Assembly: GCA_035531475.1 (NCBI GenBank)
Contig: DATKST010000101.1
Location: 1-64,000, forward strand
Length of the DNA stretch: 64,000 nucleotides
Direction of reading: 5' to 3'
Origin: CALCEB01 sp035531475
Lineage (GTDB): Bacteria > Acidobacteriota > Terriglobia > UBA7540
How positions within the stretch are numbered: position 1 is the first letter of the stretch; the number at the start of each line of letters is the position of its first letter. Below the pieces are notes generated by a model. That model worked only from the letters and a program-made list of their open reading frames with translations, ran no database searches and had not been told where the DNA came from. Of the stretch, positions 6,847 to 15,880 are shown piece after piece. The position numbers were made by a program, and so were the translations under genes.

Positions 6847-7482
6847 TTAGGCTTCAATCCGGCTAGGGGTCCGGTCGTAGCGGCGGAACAGGAAAGCCGC
6901 GAGGATGAGTCCGGTTCCAAACAAAGCGAGGGTGGTAGGTTCCGGCGTTTGGTTCACGCTTAAGGAGCCCAGCAGGACGTTGCCCGAACTTCCCGCACTG
7001 ATGCCAAGGTAAGGCGAGCCCTTCACCAGGCTCACCGGAAACTGAATTTGATCCAGCGTTCCGTTGGTAACGATCTCCGTACCCAGCGTGCCCAAGCCGC
7101 TCGAAAGCCAGACGTCATAGTTCTCACCTTTCTGCACGCTGCCGAGCGTGAGGAATCCGGTGTTGTACTGCGCGAGGAGTTGTGACAGGTTGAGTTGAAT
7201 GAAACTTGTCCCTCCAATTTCGTCGTTGGAAAGACCATTGATTCCCAGCCCTTTCTCATCGCCGCCACTATTTTTCCCGTAAAGATCCGTAGGGTTCCCG
7301 GGGGAGGAGAAGCCGTAAGCAGTCAACGTAATTCCATCGACCGTATAAGTCTGCGATGTGCCCAGAATGCCCGCTGGTGAGTTGAAGTTCCAAGTAATCT
7401 GAGTGGGGTTGTTGCCGGCCCAAACAGTGGTGGCCATAAACATCACAGCGCCCACAATTGCTGCCATTGATTTGAAACGCAT
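6847..7482 (-). CDS. Secreted protein with PEP-CTERM sorting signal
   Basis: 211 residues from the ATG at 7482 (MRFKSMAAIVGAVMFMA), which has an AAAGGA ribosome site 8 bases upstream; a TTG 18 bases earlier is less likely. The signal peptide ends near VWAGNN. The C-terminus has the full PEP-CTERM signal: EPTTLALFGTGLILAAFLF (Pro-Glu-Pro-type motif plus transmembrane stretch) followed by basic residues RRYDR. Such proteins are processed by an exosortase/archaeosortase system and displayed at the surface, often with exopolysaccharide (family knowledge). The middle is Gly/Ser/Thr-rich with no recognised domain. No exosortase gene lies in the window. Confidence 0.85.
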   Translation of the reverse strand: MRFKSMAAIVGAVMFMATTVWAGNNPTQITWNFNSPAGILGTSQTYTVDGITLTAYGFSSPGNPTDLYGKNSGGDEKGLGINGLSNDEIGGTSFIQLNLSQLLAQYNTGFLTLGSVQKGENYDVWLSSGLGTLGTEIVTNGTLDQIQFPVSLVKGSPYLGISAGSSGNVLLGSLSVNQTPEPTTLALFGTGLILAAFLFRRYDRTPSRIEA

Positions 7483-7590
7483 GAGTTGATCCTTTCTCAA
7501 AATCCGTCCGCTTGATCTGGCGGTTGCCGCGCCAGCTTGTCCGGCCTCGGAGGCCCGATTGCTTGCGCCTTAGTGCCTTCAACCGGCGTC
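7483..7590 (-). promoter_or_regulatory. Structured 5' leader of the PEP-CTERM gene (hypothesis)
   Basis: On the minus strand, two consecutive hairpins precede the gene: GGCCT-CCG-AGGCC (7555-7543) and CTGGCG-CGGCAAC-CGCCAG (7535-7517). They are followed by the ribosome site. Neighbouring sequence (GCGCAAGC, GGGCCTCCG, GGACAAGC) is only loosely similar to cyclic-di-GMP-I riboswitch conserved blocks. It could be an unrelated leader structure. Confidence 0.25.
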
Positions 7591-7909
7591 GGCTATGTCT
7601 ACAGCACGAAGAGGGCCAATCAAACTTCCAGACGCGCTAAGGCCGTGAAATGAGAGGGTTGTCACGTTTAGTTGTTAATCAAGGCGTACATAATTTAAAT
7701 GGAAAAACGATGGACAAACAGAGTAAACATTTTCACTATTGGTCATTATTCATTCATCTGTTAATAATCCCCGTTGGGATCATTGCAGCCGGCCAGGGGG
7801 CAGCATCCAACCTGCGGAATTTGGCGGCAGGGATGCCGACGCTACGCCGGCCGTTCTCTCCAGTTGTCTCGTGGATGCCCCGTGAGATGTTGCCCCGCCC
7901 GTGGCCGGA
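7591..7909. other. AT-richer intergenic stretch
   Basis: From about 7670 to 7790 the sequence is clearly richer in A+T than its surroundings (TAATTTAAATGG..., CATTTTCACTATTGGTCATT...). This is where the promoter for the leftward PEP-CTERM transcript or a terminator for the permease could lie. No gene is supported. Confidence 0.3.
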
Positions 7910-9055
7910 CTACTCTCGAACGATCTCCCGCTCTGCGTCTCCGAATCTCAAGATGGCTAATATTGCCAGAAAAGCCGTGACCACAAGGGGGCCGAGCACT
8001 AATCCCAAGAGTCCGAAATATCGCACGCCACCGACCACTCCCAGGAAAATCCAGAAGGGGTGAATCTCTGATTGTCTTCGCATGAGCAAAGGCTTCACCA
8101 AGTTATCGACCAGGGCGATCAAGACCACAAACACCGTTAGCAAGCCGGCGCCCTTCCCGGCGTGCGCCGTCACCACGTAGTAAATGACCACTGGGAACCA
8201 AACCAATGCCGTGCCGATGACCGGAATCAGGGAAAGAAACGCCATGACCGCCCCCCACAAGAGCGAGGCGGGAATTCCGAAGAGGAGAAAAACCAGGCCG
8301 CCGAGAGTTCCGAGCAGGAGGGCAGAAGCCAAGTTGGATTCCAGGCTCGCCAGGATGGTTTCTTTGAACCGGGTCAGAATTTGGTCATCGTGGCCACGAG
8401 TGAGGCCACATAGCCAGCGAACTTCATCCATAACTTGCGGTCCGTGCAGGAAAAGAAAATAGAGGGTAATAAGAACGGCAAAAAAGCTGAAGATTGAACT
8501 GGTGAACTCGGCGAACAGACCGGTGCTCTTCGCCACCAGAAAGGCGCTCATCAGCTTCACGGCTCGCAACACCAAGTCCGCAGGATTGAGGGGTGGCAGA
8601 CCCAACGCGCTCAGCTTGGATTGAGCCCAGACGAAGATTAAATTGTTCCGCAAAGTCTCCAGCTCCCCGCGTGGCGCGGCGGTGATTTTAACGGCCAGCG
8701 TGTGGTACGCGATCACCGATTCACCCGCCAGCATTACCAGCAGGACCACAACGGGAACCACCAGCAGCAAGGTGGTCAGCAGGCAGGTCAGGGCGCTTGC
8801 CAGCCTGGGGCGCCGCATTCTACGCTCCATGCCCTGGAAAACCGGAAATAGTGCCGTGGCGAGGATCGATGCCCAAATCAGAGCGGCCAGGAAAGGCCGC
8901 AGGATGTTCAGCAGATAATAAACGACGAGCAGGACAAAAACGCCGAGAATCACGCGGCTGACCACGCGCTGAGTCACGGACAAGGGCTTCAAGTCGAACC
9001 CGCCGGTGGGAGGTCCGGCGGCGGACGGTTTCAAATTGGGGTCAGCGGAAGACAT
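7910..9055 (-). CDS. AI-2E family transporter (UPF0118/TqsA-like permease)
   Basis: 381 residues with about eight membrane spans. They begin with a paired span around residues 30-75 (VVSRVILGVFVLLVVYYLL, LRPFLAALIWASILATALF) and end with the conserved C-terminal block DNLVKPLLMRRQSEIHPFW followed by LGVVGGVRYFGLLGLVLGPL. That block is diagnostic of the AI-2E transporter family (PF01594). Members export autoinducer-2 or act as Na+/H+ antiporters, and the substrate cannot be assigned here. The Met at 9055 starts a short polar N-terminus. The next gene upstream (a sugar kinase) is 120 bp away, so co-transcription is possible. Confidence 0.88.
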   Translation of the reverse strand: MSSADPNLKPSAAGPPTGGFDLKPLSVTQRVVSRVILGVFVLLVVYYLLNILRPFLAALIWASILATALFPVFQGMERRMRRPRLASALTCLLTTLLLVVPVVVLLVMLAGESVIAYHTLAVKITAAPRGELETLRNNLIFVWAQSKLSALGLPPLNPADLVLRAVKLMSAFLVAKSTGLFAEFTSSIFSFFAVLITLYFLFLHGPQVMDEVRWLCGLTRGHDDQILTRFKETILASLESNLASALLLGTLGGLVFLLFGIPASLLWGAVMAFLSLIPVIGTALVWFPVVIYYVVTAHAGKGAGLLTVFVVLIALVDNLVKPLLMRRQSEIHPFWIFLGVVGGVRYFGLLGLVLGPLVVTAFLAILAILRFGDAEREIVRE

Positions 9056-9175
9056 AAAAAGCTAGTCACAACTGACGAGTGAAGGGCGACAAGCAAAAGA
9101 ATTGCCCACAATCAGCTTTCAGCCGCCAGCTATCAGCCAAATCTGAAAGCTGATCGCTGACAGCCGCCGGCTAAT

Positions 9176-10156
9176 TCAGCCCAGCCGTTTATGAGCCAGC
9201 ACCGCGGCTCCAAGCGCCCCGGATTTGTCGCCGAGCGCGCCGGGCAAAACCTTAATTCGCTTCGCGTCCCGTCCGTGCAGGAAATACTCGTAAGCTGTCT
9301 GGCGGATGGGCGCCACAAAATCTTCGCCGAACCGCTCGGCGAGGCCGCCGCCAATTACCACGCGCTCCGGATCCAGCAGATTCACCATGTTGGCTACGAG
9401 AATGCCGAGGTAGTGTTGGGCGCGCTTGAAGACTTCCGTCATCACAGCATCCTTCTGCTCGATGGCTGCCTGGATCACGCTGCTGGTAATACGGTCCTTT
9501 TCTTTCTCCTTGAGAATCTTGGGAACCACGCTCTTCTGCCCGCCCTTGATGGCATCAAGCACATCGCGCTCCATGGCCGTGCGGCTGGCCAACGCTTCCG
9601 CGCAACCGCGGTGGCCGCAACTGCACGCCGGACCATCGGCCAGGATCACCGTATGCCCGATTTCACCGGCGCCCCCACGCCCGCCTCCATAAAGTTCGCC
9701 ATGGATGATGATGCCTCCGCCAATTCCCGTCCCCACAAAAATGCCCACCAGCTCGCTCACTTTCTCGCCCGCGCCCAGCGCGTGCTCACCCACCACGCCC
9801 ACGTTCACGTCATTGTCCACCAGGATGGGAACGCTCAGTAGCTTCTTTAATTCATCGGCCAGCTTCACGTCTTTCCAGCCCAGGTTGGGCGCTTCCAGCA
9901 CGATGCCGCGCTTGGTGTCAATGGTGCCGGGAGCGCCAATGCTGACCGCAAAGAGGTCCTTCACCTTAAGGCCTGCCTGTTTCGAGGCTTCTTCCACCAC
10001 GGAAGCGATCTCATCGATCAGAGGGTCCGCCTTGGCCGTGGCCTTGGTTTTCCTCTTTACGGCAGCAAGAATTTTGTACTTCCCGTCAACGATCAGGGCC
10101 TTGATGCTGGTTCCACCCAAATCGATTCCGGCGATTGCCTCCGGTTTTTGACCCAT
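9176..10156 (-). CDS. ROK-family sugar kinase (glucokinase-like)
   Basis: About 326 residues from the ATG at 10156 (MGQKPEAIAGIDLGGTSIK), chosen because GAGGA lies 8 bases upstream; an ATG two codons earlier is too close to it. Family marks are the ATP phosphate-loop DLGGTSIK near the N-terminus, the catalytic-region VDNDVNVGVVGE, GTGIGGGIIIHGELYGG, and the zinc-binding ROK signature CSCGHRGCAEALAS. ROK kinases phosphorylate glucose, fructose or N-acetyl sugars. The strict substrate is not determinable, but glucokinase is the usual role of single-domain members in this kind of genome. Confidence 0.87.
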   Translation of the reverse strand: MGQKPEAIAGIDLGGTSIKALIVDGKYKILAAVKRKTKATAKADPLIDEIASVVEEASKQAGLKVKDLFAVSIGAPGTIDTKRGIVLEAPNLGWKDVKLADELKKLLSVPILVDNDVNVGVVGEHALGAGEKVSELVGIFVGTGIGGGIIIHGELYGGGRGGAGEIGHTVILADGPACSCGHRGCAEALASRTAMERDVLDAIKGGQKSVVPKILKEKEKDRITSSVIQAAIEQKDAVMTEVFKRAQHYLGILVANMVNLLDPERVVIGGGLAERFGEDFVAPIRQTAYEYFLHGRDAKRIKVLPGALGDKSGALGAAVLAHKRLG

Positions 10157-10305
10157 GAACATGCTCCTCTGCTTGAAGATGCCCGGACAGTTTACCCCAC
10201 ATGTTGATAGGGGGAAAGCACGAACCACAGACTGTCGCAGCAAAGTGAGAAGATCCTATTCGAACCAAGTAGAAAGTTCCTGTTGGTATCCGACACCCTG
10301 ATTGG

Positions 10306-10510
10306 ATGAGACCACCGGAGATGGTGGTGTTGAGCAGGCAAGATCGAGATCGTTTGAAGGTTTTACATGAAGCCGAACGAGGCCATCTGACGCAGCGCGA
10401 AGCGGGGGAGCACCGGGGGCTGGGTGAGCGTTGGGTGCGGCGGAGTTGTTGGGGGGGTGGGTGCCATGGGACACCTCCGAACACGACTGGCGGGAAGGCC
10501 GGGGGGAGGC
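10306..10510 (+). pseudogene. N-terminal relic of an ISNCY-type transposase
   Basis: The frame reads RQDRDRLKVLHEAERGHLTQ then REAGEHRGLGERWVRR, the helix-turn-helix N-terminus typical of ISNCY/IS1202-like transposases. Shortly after, at a run of G residues near 10446-10457, the frame is lost, and a neighbouring frame continues with a GAMGHLRTRLAGRPGG-like piece resembling the next part of these proteins (…H-x-L-R-G-R-P…). The catalytic DDE domain is missing. It is debris of an insertion sequence between two leftward genes. Confidence 0.65.
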
Positions 10511-10525
10511 GGTCCAGACGCTCCC

Positions 10526-11770
10526 TCAGCGGCTGATCTGCCGCACGCCTTCGATCAGCCGCTCGACTTCGTCCGGCGTCGTATAACATGCGCAGCCGAC
10601 GCGCACCAACCCCTCTTCACCCAGGCCAAGCCGCTCGACCACAGTCGCAGCGTAGAAATTGCCATGGGAAACAAAGACACCACGATCCGCCAGCTTCCGA
10701 GTGACATCGCTCGAAGCCACGCCCTCAACCGTGAAGGAAATGGTGGGGGTGCGGGACGAAGACGGAGGGGGGCCGTAGACTCGCACGCCTTGAATCCCGG
10801 ACAAACCCTCCCACAGCCGCTCGATCAGCGCCTGGCCGTTCGCGTGGAAAGAATCGAATGCCGATTGCAACCGGGCGCGGCGGGTCTGGCCGTGGCCAAA
10901 AGAAGCCAGGAAATCAACAGCCGCGGCTGCTCCAGCCATACCCTCATGGTTCTGGGTTCCGGTCTCGGCTCGCTCCGGAGAAGTCTCCGGGGCAGGAGCC
11001 AGCTTGGGGAATTCAGCGGCTTCCATCCGGTCCTTCTTGCCAAAGAGGACGCCGGCGTGTGGGCCGTAAAATTTATAAGCCGAGCAAGCCAGAAAATCGC
11101 ACTCGATCTTCTGCACATCCACTAAAACGTGGGGCGCATAGTGAACCGCGTCCACAAACAGCAGCGCCCCAACGCTCCGCGCCAATTCCGCCGCCTTGCG
11201 AACGTCGTTGACGGTCCCGAGGGCATTCGAGGCAGCTCCCAGCGCCACCACCTTGCAATGCCGCGTCAATTGACGCTCAAAATCCTTCCAATCAATCTGG
11301 CCTGTCTCCGGGATCATGCGCGCAACCTTCACCGTTAATCCGCGCTCGCGTTCCAGCGCCCTCCACGGCGCAACGTTGGCATGATGATCGAGTTCCGTCA
11401 GCAGGATTTCATCCCCTTGGCCCAAGCCGCGCCCAAGTGCCCGCGCCAGATGAAAAGTCAAAGTGGTCATATTGGCGCCGAAGGCAACTTCCGCAGGGCT
11501 GGCATTCAAGAAGTCAGCCAAGGCTTTCCGTGCTTCTTCGATCGTTCGATCGGTCTCCGCGCTGGTGGGATAACCCCAATGAGTGTTGGCGTTGTGGTGG
11601 TAAAGATAGTCCGACATGGCTTCAACCACCGCGCGCGGAACCTGCGTTCCGCCCGGGCCGTCGAAATAGGCCACAGGGTTGCCTCCATGACGGCGATTGA
11701 GCGCGGGAAAATGCTCGCGAATATCTTCCAGGGTCACTGCGGTGGTGCGCGGCGTGGGAGCGTTGCTCAT
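10526..11770 (-). CDS. Cysteine desulfurase-like class V aminotransferase (VC1184 subfamily)
   Basis: 414 residues. The fold-type I PLP enzyme pattern is clear: YFDGPGGTQVPRAVVEAM near the start, HHNANTHWGYPTS, LDHHANVAPW, a PLP-phosphate region, LFVDAVHYAPH (Asp that contacts the PLP nitrogen), and the Schiff-base lysine in SAYKFYGPHAG. The sequence best fits the VC1184 subfamily of cysteine desulfurase-like proteins. These lack the SufS/IscS cysteine loop and their substrate is unsettled. It stands alone, facing left, and the upstream gene is divergent. It should not be called IscS or SufS. Confidence 0.85.
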   Translation of the reverse strand: MSNAPTPRTTAVTLEDIREHFPALNRRHGGNPVAYFDGPGGTQVPRAVVEAMSDYLYHHNANTHWGYPTSAETDRTIEEARKALADFLNASPAEVAFGANMTTLTFHLARALGRGLGQGDEILLTELDHHANVAPWRALERERGLTVKVARMIPETGQIDWKDFERQLTRHCKVVALGAASNALGTVNDVRKAAELARSVGALLFVDAVHYAPHVLVDVQKIECDFLACSAYKFYGPHAGVLFGKKDRMEAAEFPKLAPAPETSPERAETGTQNHEGMAGAAAAVDFLASFGHGQTRRARLQSAFDSFHANGQALIERLWEGLSGIQGVRVYGPPPSSSRTPTISFTVEGVASSDVTRKLADRGVFVSHGNFYAATVVERLGLGEEGLVRVGCACYTTPDEVERLIEGVRQISR

Positions 11771-12216
11771 GGTTTCAGATCCTCTTCCTGGTTAGGTGTG
11801 CTCATAGGGCAGCCCAGTCGAGTGTTAGTGCAGGGTTTCGTAAGTTCGATCACGCATTCTCGCACCCCCTCACCCGGCGCTGCGCGCCACCCTCTCCCCG
11901 CAAGCGGTGAGAGGGTGAAGGGTTGTTACAGAACATAGCTAAAGATACGTCACTTGAATTGCGAATGGTGGTACCTAGCCGCGAATTGGCAATTATAGTC
12001 CCAGGCGTCCTTATGGCCCTCATTCATTCCACCCGAATTCGTATTTGCGGATTTGGAAGGATTCCAAGCACAGAAATTATCCGTGAATCAAGGCGGTGCG
12101 CCAAATCGTTGAGACCCTCGAAGCATAAACCTCAAAAGAACTAATAAAGCTGCTTGCCTATTCCGCAAAGACCATTTACCTTAGCCGCTCTGCGATTTTC
12201 TAGCCATCGCGCTAAA
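11771..12216. other. Divergent intergenic region with a family-3 hairpin
   Basis: It separates the leftward aminotransferase from the rightward MFS gene, so both promoters should lie here. A family-3 element occupies 11863-11923: CCCTCACCC arms around CTCTCCCCGCAAGCGGTGAGAG. The part from about 11930 to 12150 is comparatively A+T-rich. No other gene is supported. Confidence 0.55.
11863..11923. repeat. Family-3 palindromic repeat
   Basis: CCCCCTCACCC, then GGCGCTGCGCGCC, then a CTCTCCCCGC-AA-GCGGTGAGAG hairpin, ending GTGAAGGG. The same design occurs at 19264, 30293, 32085, 40199, 47353, 47413 and 59686. It is a REP-like element with no coding capacity. Confidence 0.8.
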
Positions 12217-13500
12217 ATGAAGAACACCGTCTCCAAACCAAGCCGGATTCGCTGGGCGCTCGTGGTCTGGGTGGCGTTGATGGGCGCAGTCAGCTATCTC
12301 GACCGCGTCAACATTTCCATCGCGGGCAGGTCCATCGCTCAACAATTTCACCTCACCAATCCCCAACTGGGGTTGGTCTTTGGCGCCTTCGCGCTGGGAT
12401 ATGCCCTGTTCCAGACCGCCGGCGGTTGGGTCGCGGACCGTTGGGGTCCGCGCCGCATTCTAACCCTCGGCGCCATCTGGTGGGCGATCTTCACGGCTCT
12501 CACCGCGGCCGTGCCGTCGGGGGTGGCAGGGGCCTTTGCGATCCTCTTGCTGGTGCGATTCCTGCTGGGCGCCGGCGAATCCGTCATGTACCCCGGCTCA
12601 AACCGCTGGGTCGCTTCCTGGATACCCACGGCCGAGCGCGGGCTCGCCAACGGGATCATCTTTGCCGGGGTTGGAGCCGGCGCCGCACTCGCTCCGCCCC
12701 TGATTGCGGCCATCATGATCCGCTATGGATGGCGCGCTTCCTTCACGATCTGCGCGGCGGCCGGTTTGGCAGCCGGAGCCGCATGGTATGGCCTCGCCCG
12801 GGACAATCCAGAGGGCCATCCCTGGGTGAAGGAAGCCGAGCTGCGCTCGATCCGTGATGGGATCGAAATCGGGATCGGGCAGGATGGCCGCCGCATCCCG
12901 TGGCGAGCACTGTTTTCAAGCCGCGACGTGTGGGCGCTCACCTTCAGTTACGGATGCTATGGCTACACCGCCTACATCTTCTTCGCCTGGTTCTTCATCT
13001 ACCTCACCGCCGTTCGCGGCCTGACCCTGAAATCCGGATCGTATTACACCATGCTACCTTTCATCGCCATGTCGATTTGCTCGGCGCTCGGTGGATTGGC
13101 AAGCGACGCCATCCGCCGGAGGTTTGGAGCCCGCTGGGGGCGCTGCGGCATGGGGTTCATCGGGCTTCTGGGAGCAGCAATCTTCGTGGCCGTGGGTTCT
13201 TCCGCAGCGAGCCCGGCAGCGGCCAGCTTTATTTTGGCCGGAGGCGCCGGCTCGCTTTATCTGGCGCAAAGCTCCTATTGGGCCTTGTCGGCTGACCTGG
13301 GCGGCCCTTCTTCGGGTTTTCTTTCCGGTTTCATAAACATGGGCGCTCAATCGGCCAGCGCCGTCAGCGCATCTCTCACCCCGTTGATTGCCGCTCGCTT
13401 CGGCTGGCAGGCATCTTTCAATGTGGCGGCGCTGTTTTGCGCTCTCGGAGCCCTGGCTTGGCTGGCGGTGAATCCACGCCGCGCCCTGCGCGGACCTTGA
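12217..13500 (+). CDS. MFS transporter, anion:cation symporter (ACS) type
   Basis: 427 residues from the ATG at 12217 (MKNTVSKPSRIRWALVVWV); an upstream in-frame ATG at 12154 would add an implausible hydrophilic leader. Twelve membrane spans are visible. Family marks are SYLDRVNISIAG in the first span region, the loop motif GGWVADRWGPRR (the MFS D-R-x-G-R-R motif between spans 2 and 3), and GAGESVMYPGSNRWVASW before span 5, which is typical of the hexuronate/glucarate/4-hydroxyphenylacetate ACS group. The substrate is probably an organic anion such as a sugar acid. No catabolic gene is adjacent to narrow it. Confidence 0.85.
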   Translation: MKNTVSKPSRIRWALVVWVALMGAVSYLDRVNISIAGRSIAQQFHLTNPQLGLVFGAFALGYALFQTAGGWVADRWGPRRILTLGAIWWAIFTALTAAVPSGVAGAFAILLLVRFLLGAGESVMYPGSNRWVASWIPTAERGLANGIIFAGVGAGAALAPPLIAAIMIRYGWRASFTICAAAGLAAGAAWYGLARDNPEGHPWVKEAELRSIRDGIEIGIGQDGRRIPWRALFSSRDVWALTFSYGCYGYTAYIFFAWFFIYLTAVRGLTLKSGSYYTMLPFIAMSICSALGGLASDAIRRRFGARWGRCGMGFIGLLGAAIFVAVGSSAASPAAASFILAGGAGSLYLAQSSYWALSADLGGPSSGFLSGFINMGAQSASAVSASLTPLIAARFGWQASFNVAALFCALGALAWLAVNPRRALRGP

Positions 13501-13506
13501 ATCACC

Positions 13507-13616
13507 GGTAGTGGTGCATTCTCGCGGCTGTAGCGGCGGTCTCTGACCGCCGAATCTTATTTTCCAACAGCTTCCGGCGGTCAGAGACCGCCGCTACAGC
13601 AAACTGGCCCACTACC
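13507..13616. mobile_element. Family-1 MITE, 110 bp
   Basis: The ends are GGTAGTGG and CCACTACC. Inside, GCGGCGGTCTCTGACCGCCG and its complement form long stems. The flanks GAATCACC and CAATCGCT agree at only 5 of 8 positions, so any target duplication has decayed. It sits just after the MFS stop codon and in RNA would form a terminator-like hairpin. Confidence 0.8.
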
Positions 13617-13767
13617 CAATCGCTCATTCCATTCACGCGCGAGGCAAGTCCGGTTTACACTGGAGCAGAGAGCCTTCAGCGATCGGCTTGCAGCAGTCAA
13701 ATTGCATCCGTGCATCGCTCTTGTTGACCGCTGAAGGCTGGATGCTGGCTACCGTGAGGAGATCAAG

Positions 13768-14319
13768 ATGCCAATGCTGCATGAAATTGACCCCGGTCCC
13801 AAATGTCCGGATATTGTCAGGATGGTGGTGGAGATTCCCAAGAACTCTCGCAACAAGTATGAATTTGACACCAAGCTGGGTGTGTTCCGGTTAGACCGAA
13901 CCCTCTACTCGCCCATGCACTACCCCGGCGACTATGGATTTATTCCCGGCACCGTGGCCAGCGACGGCGACCCCATGGACGTCCTGGTGATCAGCGGCGA
14001 GGGAACGTTCACCGGGTGCTTGATGGAGGTGAGGCCCGTGGGCATGTTGGAGATGGCAGACGAAAAAGGCCATGACGAAAAAATCCTGGGTGTGCCGGAG
14101 ATGAACCCGCGCTACGATCAGATTCATACCGTCGATCAAATTTTTCCTCATGTTCGCCGGGAAATTGAGCACTTCTTTGACATCTACAAGGAGCTCGAAG
14201 GAAAACACACGGAGATCAAAGGCTGGCTCGGTCCCATCGAAGCGCGGCGCAACATTGCCGCTTGTCGCCAGCGATTTGTAGACCTCCATGCCAAGGGAAA
14301 AGCTCCGGACAGCAAGTGA
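13768..14319 (+). CDS. ppa: Inorganic pyrophosphatase (family I)
   Basis: 183 residues, hydrolysing PPi to two phosphates in the cytoplasm and pulling biosynthetic reactions forward. Family I marks are KYEFDTKLGVFRLDR, the YPGDYGFIPGT segment, the metal-binding motif DGDPMDVLV (three Asp), and the basic/aromatic GHDEKILGVPEMNPRYD region. Length fits bacterial PPases. It starts at the ATG at 13768 or the one two codons later. Its presence matters because the phosphofructokinase at 49511 carries a PPi-type signature, so both proteins would compete for pyrophosphate. Confidence 0.95.
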   Translation: MPMLHEIDPGPKCPDIVRMVVEIPKNSRNKYEFDTKLGVFRLDRTLYSPMHYPGDYGFIPGTVASDGDPMDVLVISGEGTFTGCLMEVRPVGMLEMADEKGHDEKILGVPEMNPRYDQIHTVDQIFPHVRREIEHFFDIYKELEGKHTEIKGWLGPIEARRNIAACRQRFVDLHAKGKAPDSK

Positions 14320-14429
14320 AGGTGTCGAACCAGTGCGTGGACAATGCGGCGCCGCCCTCTGAACGCCCTGCACCGGAAAAACTTTGCGCCACGGCAGAAT
14401 GCGCTGCACCGGGGCTGTGAGCCGTGCGC

Positions 14430-15752
14430 CTAACCCTCCAGGAGCAATCCCGCTGGGTCTTCCACCAACTCCTTAATGCGCACCAGGAACTGAACAGCTT
14501 CTGAACCATCCACAATGCGGTGGTCATAACTGAGCGCCACGTACATCATGGGGCGAATGACGATCTGGCCGCCCACGGACACCGGCCGCTCCTGCACTTT
14601 GTGCAAACCCAGGATTCCCACCTGGGGCGGATTCAAAATCGGAGTGGAAAGCAATGAGCCAAACACTCCCCCGTTCGAAATCGTGAAGGTTCCGCCGCGA
14701 ATGTCGGCAAGGGAAAGCGTCCCATCCTGTGCCTTGCGCGCAAAATTCTTGATACCAATTTCAATTTCAGCAAAGGACATGCGGTCCGTGTCGCGCAGCA
14801 CCGGCACCACCAGGCCTTCAGGGGCGCCCACTGCCACGCCGATGTCATAATAGTGCTTCAAGACGATTTCATCACCCTGTACTTCGGCGTTGAGGCGCGG
14901 GAACTTCCGCAGCGCGGCAACCGCCGCCTTCACAAAGAAAGAGGAGATGCCGAGCCCCACGCCGTAGCGCTCCTTGAACTGATCCTTGTGGCGCTTGCGA
15001 AGCTCCATGACGGCGGCCATGTCAACTTCGTTGAAGGTGGTGAGCATGGCGGCGGTATGTTGCGCCTCCACCAACCGGTGGGCAATGGTCATGCGGCGGC
15101 GCGACATGCGCATCCGTTCTTCACGCCGTTCCCCGCCCATCGGCTTCTCAGCCGGGACTCCGGCTGCTGAAGCCGGCGTTTGCAAGATAGACGGGGCGGG
15201 TTGCACGCCCACTGTGGAAGCGACCGCAAGGCTCTCCACATCCTCGCGCGTGACGCGATGGCCGTTTTCTTTCACAGGAACCTGGCCCAGGTCTACACCG
15301 CGTTCACGAGCCAGACGCCGCGCGGACGGAGTGGCAACGGCTTCCGCCGAAGCCTGCGAGACCTCAACTTTGCCCGGACCGTGCGCAGAATCAACCGCCG
15401 CGGTCCTTGACGCAGGATCTTCCACTGTCGTTGGCGAAGGTGGCGGGGCACCGGAACCGGCCGCCTTGGCCGGCCCGGAGGCACGCGCAGGGGAGGCCCC
15501 CTTAACGTTCGATGCGACTTCTTCGATCAGACCCAGCACATCGCCGATCTTGACGTCCTCACCTTCCTTGCGTTCGATGCGAGCAAGGATTCCGCCACGC
15601 TCCGCGCCCACTTCAAGGTCCACCTTGTCCGTTTCCAATTCCACCAGCACCTCGCCCGCCGTCACGGGTTCGCCTTCACTCTTGTGCCAATGGCCCACCG
15701 TGGCTTCAATCACCGATTCTCCCAGCTCGGGGACCAGAATTCTTGTTGCCAT
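14430..15752 (-). CDS. sucB: 2-oxoglutarate dehydrogenase E2, dihydrolipoyl succinyltransferase
   Basis: 440 residues from the ATG at 15752 (MATRILVPELGES), which has GAGGAGAGG upstream. The lipoyl domain occupies residues 1-75 with the lipoylated Lys in LETDKVDLEV. An Ala/Pro-rich linker follows, then the peripheral-subunit-binding domain (VATPSARRLARERGVDL ... RVTREDVE) around 140-175, and the catalytic domain from about 205 with the terminal active-site motif SYDHRIVDGSEAVQF (His and Asp). It transfers succinyl groups to CoA in the TCA cycle. It lies downstream of sucA in the same direction, separated by a family-2 element. Confidence 0.93.
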   Translation of the reverse strand: MATRILVPELGESVIEATVGHWHKSEGEPVTAGEVLVELETDKVDLEVGAERGGILARIERKEGEDVKIGDVLGLIEEVASNVKGASPARASGPAKAAGSGAPPPSPTTVEDPASRTAAVDSAHGPGKVEVSQASAEAVATPSARRLARERGVDLGQVPVKENGHRVTREDVESLAVASTVGVQPAPSILQTPASAAGVPAEKPMGGERREERMRMSRRRMTIAHRLVEAQHTAAMLTTFNEVDMAAVMELRKRHKDQFKERYGVGLGISSFFVKAAVAALRKFPRLNAEVQGDEIVLKHYYDIGVAVGAPEGLVVPVLRDTDRMSFAEIEIGIKNFARKAQDGTLSLADIRGGTFTISNGGVFGSLLSTPILNPPQVGILGLHKVQERPVSVGGQIVIRPMMYVALSYDHRIVDGSEAVQFLVRIKELVEDPAGLLLEG

Positions 15753-15880
15753 AGGTGAACCTCTCCTCAAAAAACGGCTCGTGAGCGTGAAACGCGGCGG
15801 TCCCTATCCCTTAACAGGGGCTCTTCACGAGCTTTTCCTGGACGGCCGTCGCATAAACCTTTGTGGGTTATCCAGTCTAA

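Noticed and set aside
6618..6866. Small open frame on the plus strand between the family-2 element and the PEP-CTERM gene
   Set aside because: Its composition is basic and repeat-like (WRRKKFRSAGGQRRGAGG) and it overlaps the element arm and the PEP-CTERM gene end.
7483..7590. Firm call of a cyclic-di-GMP riboswitch
   Set aside because: Only short blocks resemble the consensus and the conserved GNRA-containing stem is not evident, so it is given only as a low-confidence leader structure.
10526..11770. Naming the class V aminotransferase SufS or IscS
   Set aside because: It matches the VC1184-type group, stands alone without suf or isc genes, and does not show the mobile catalytic Cys loop.
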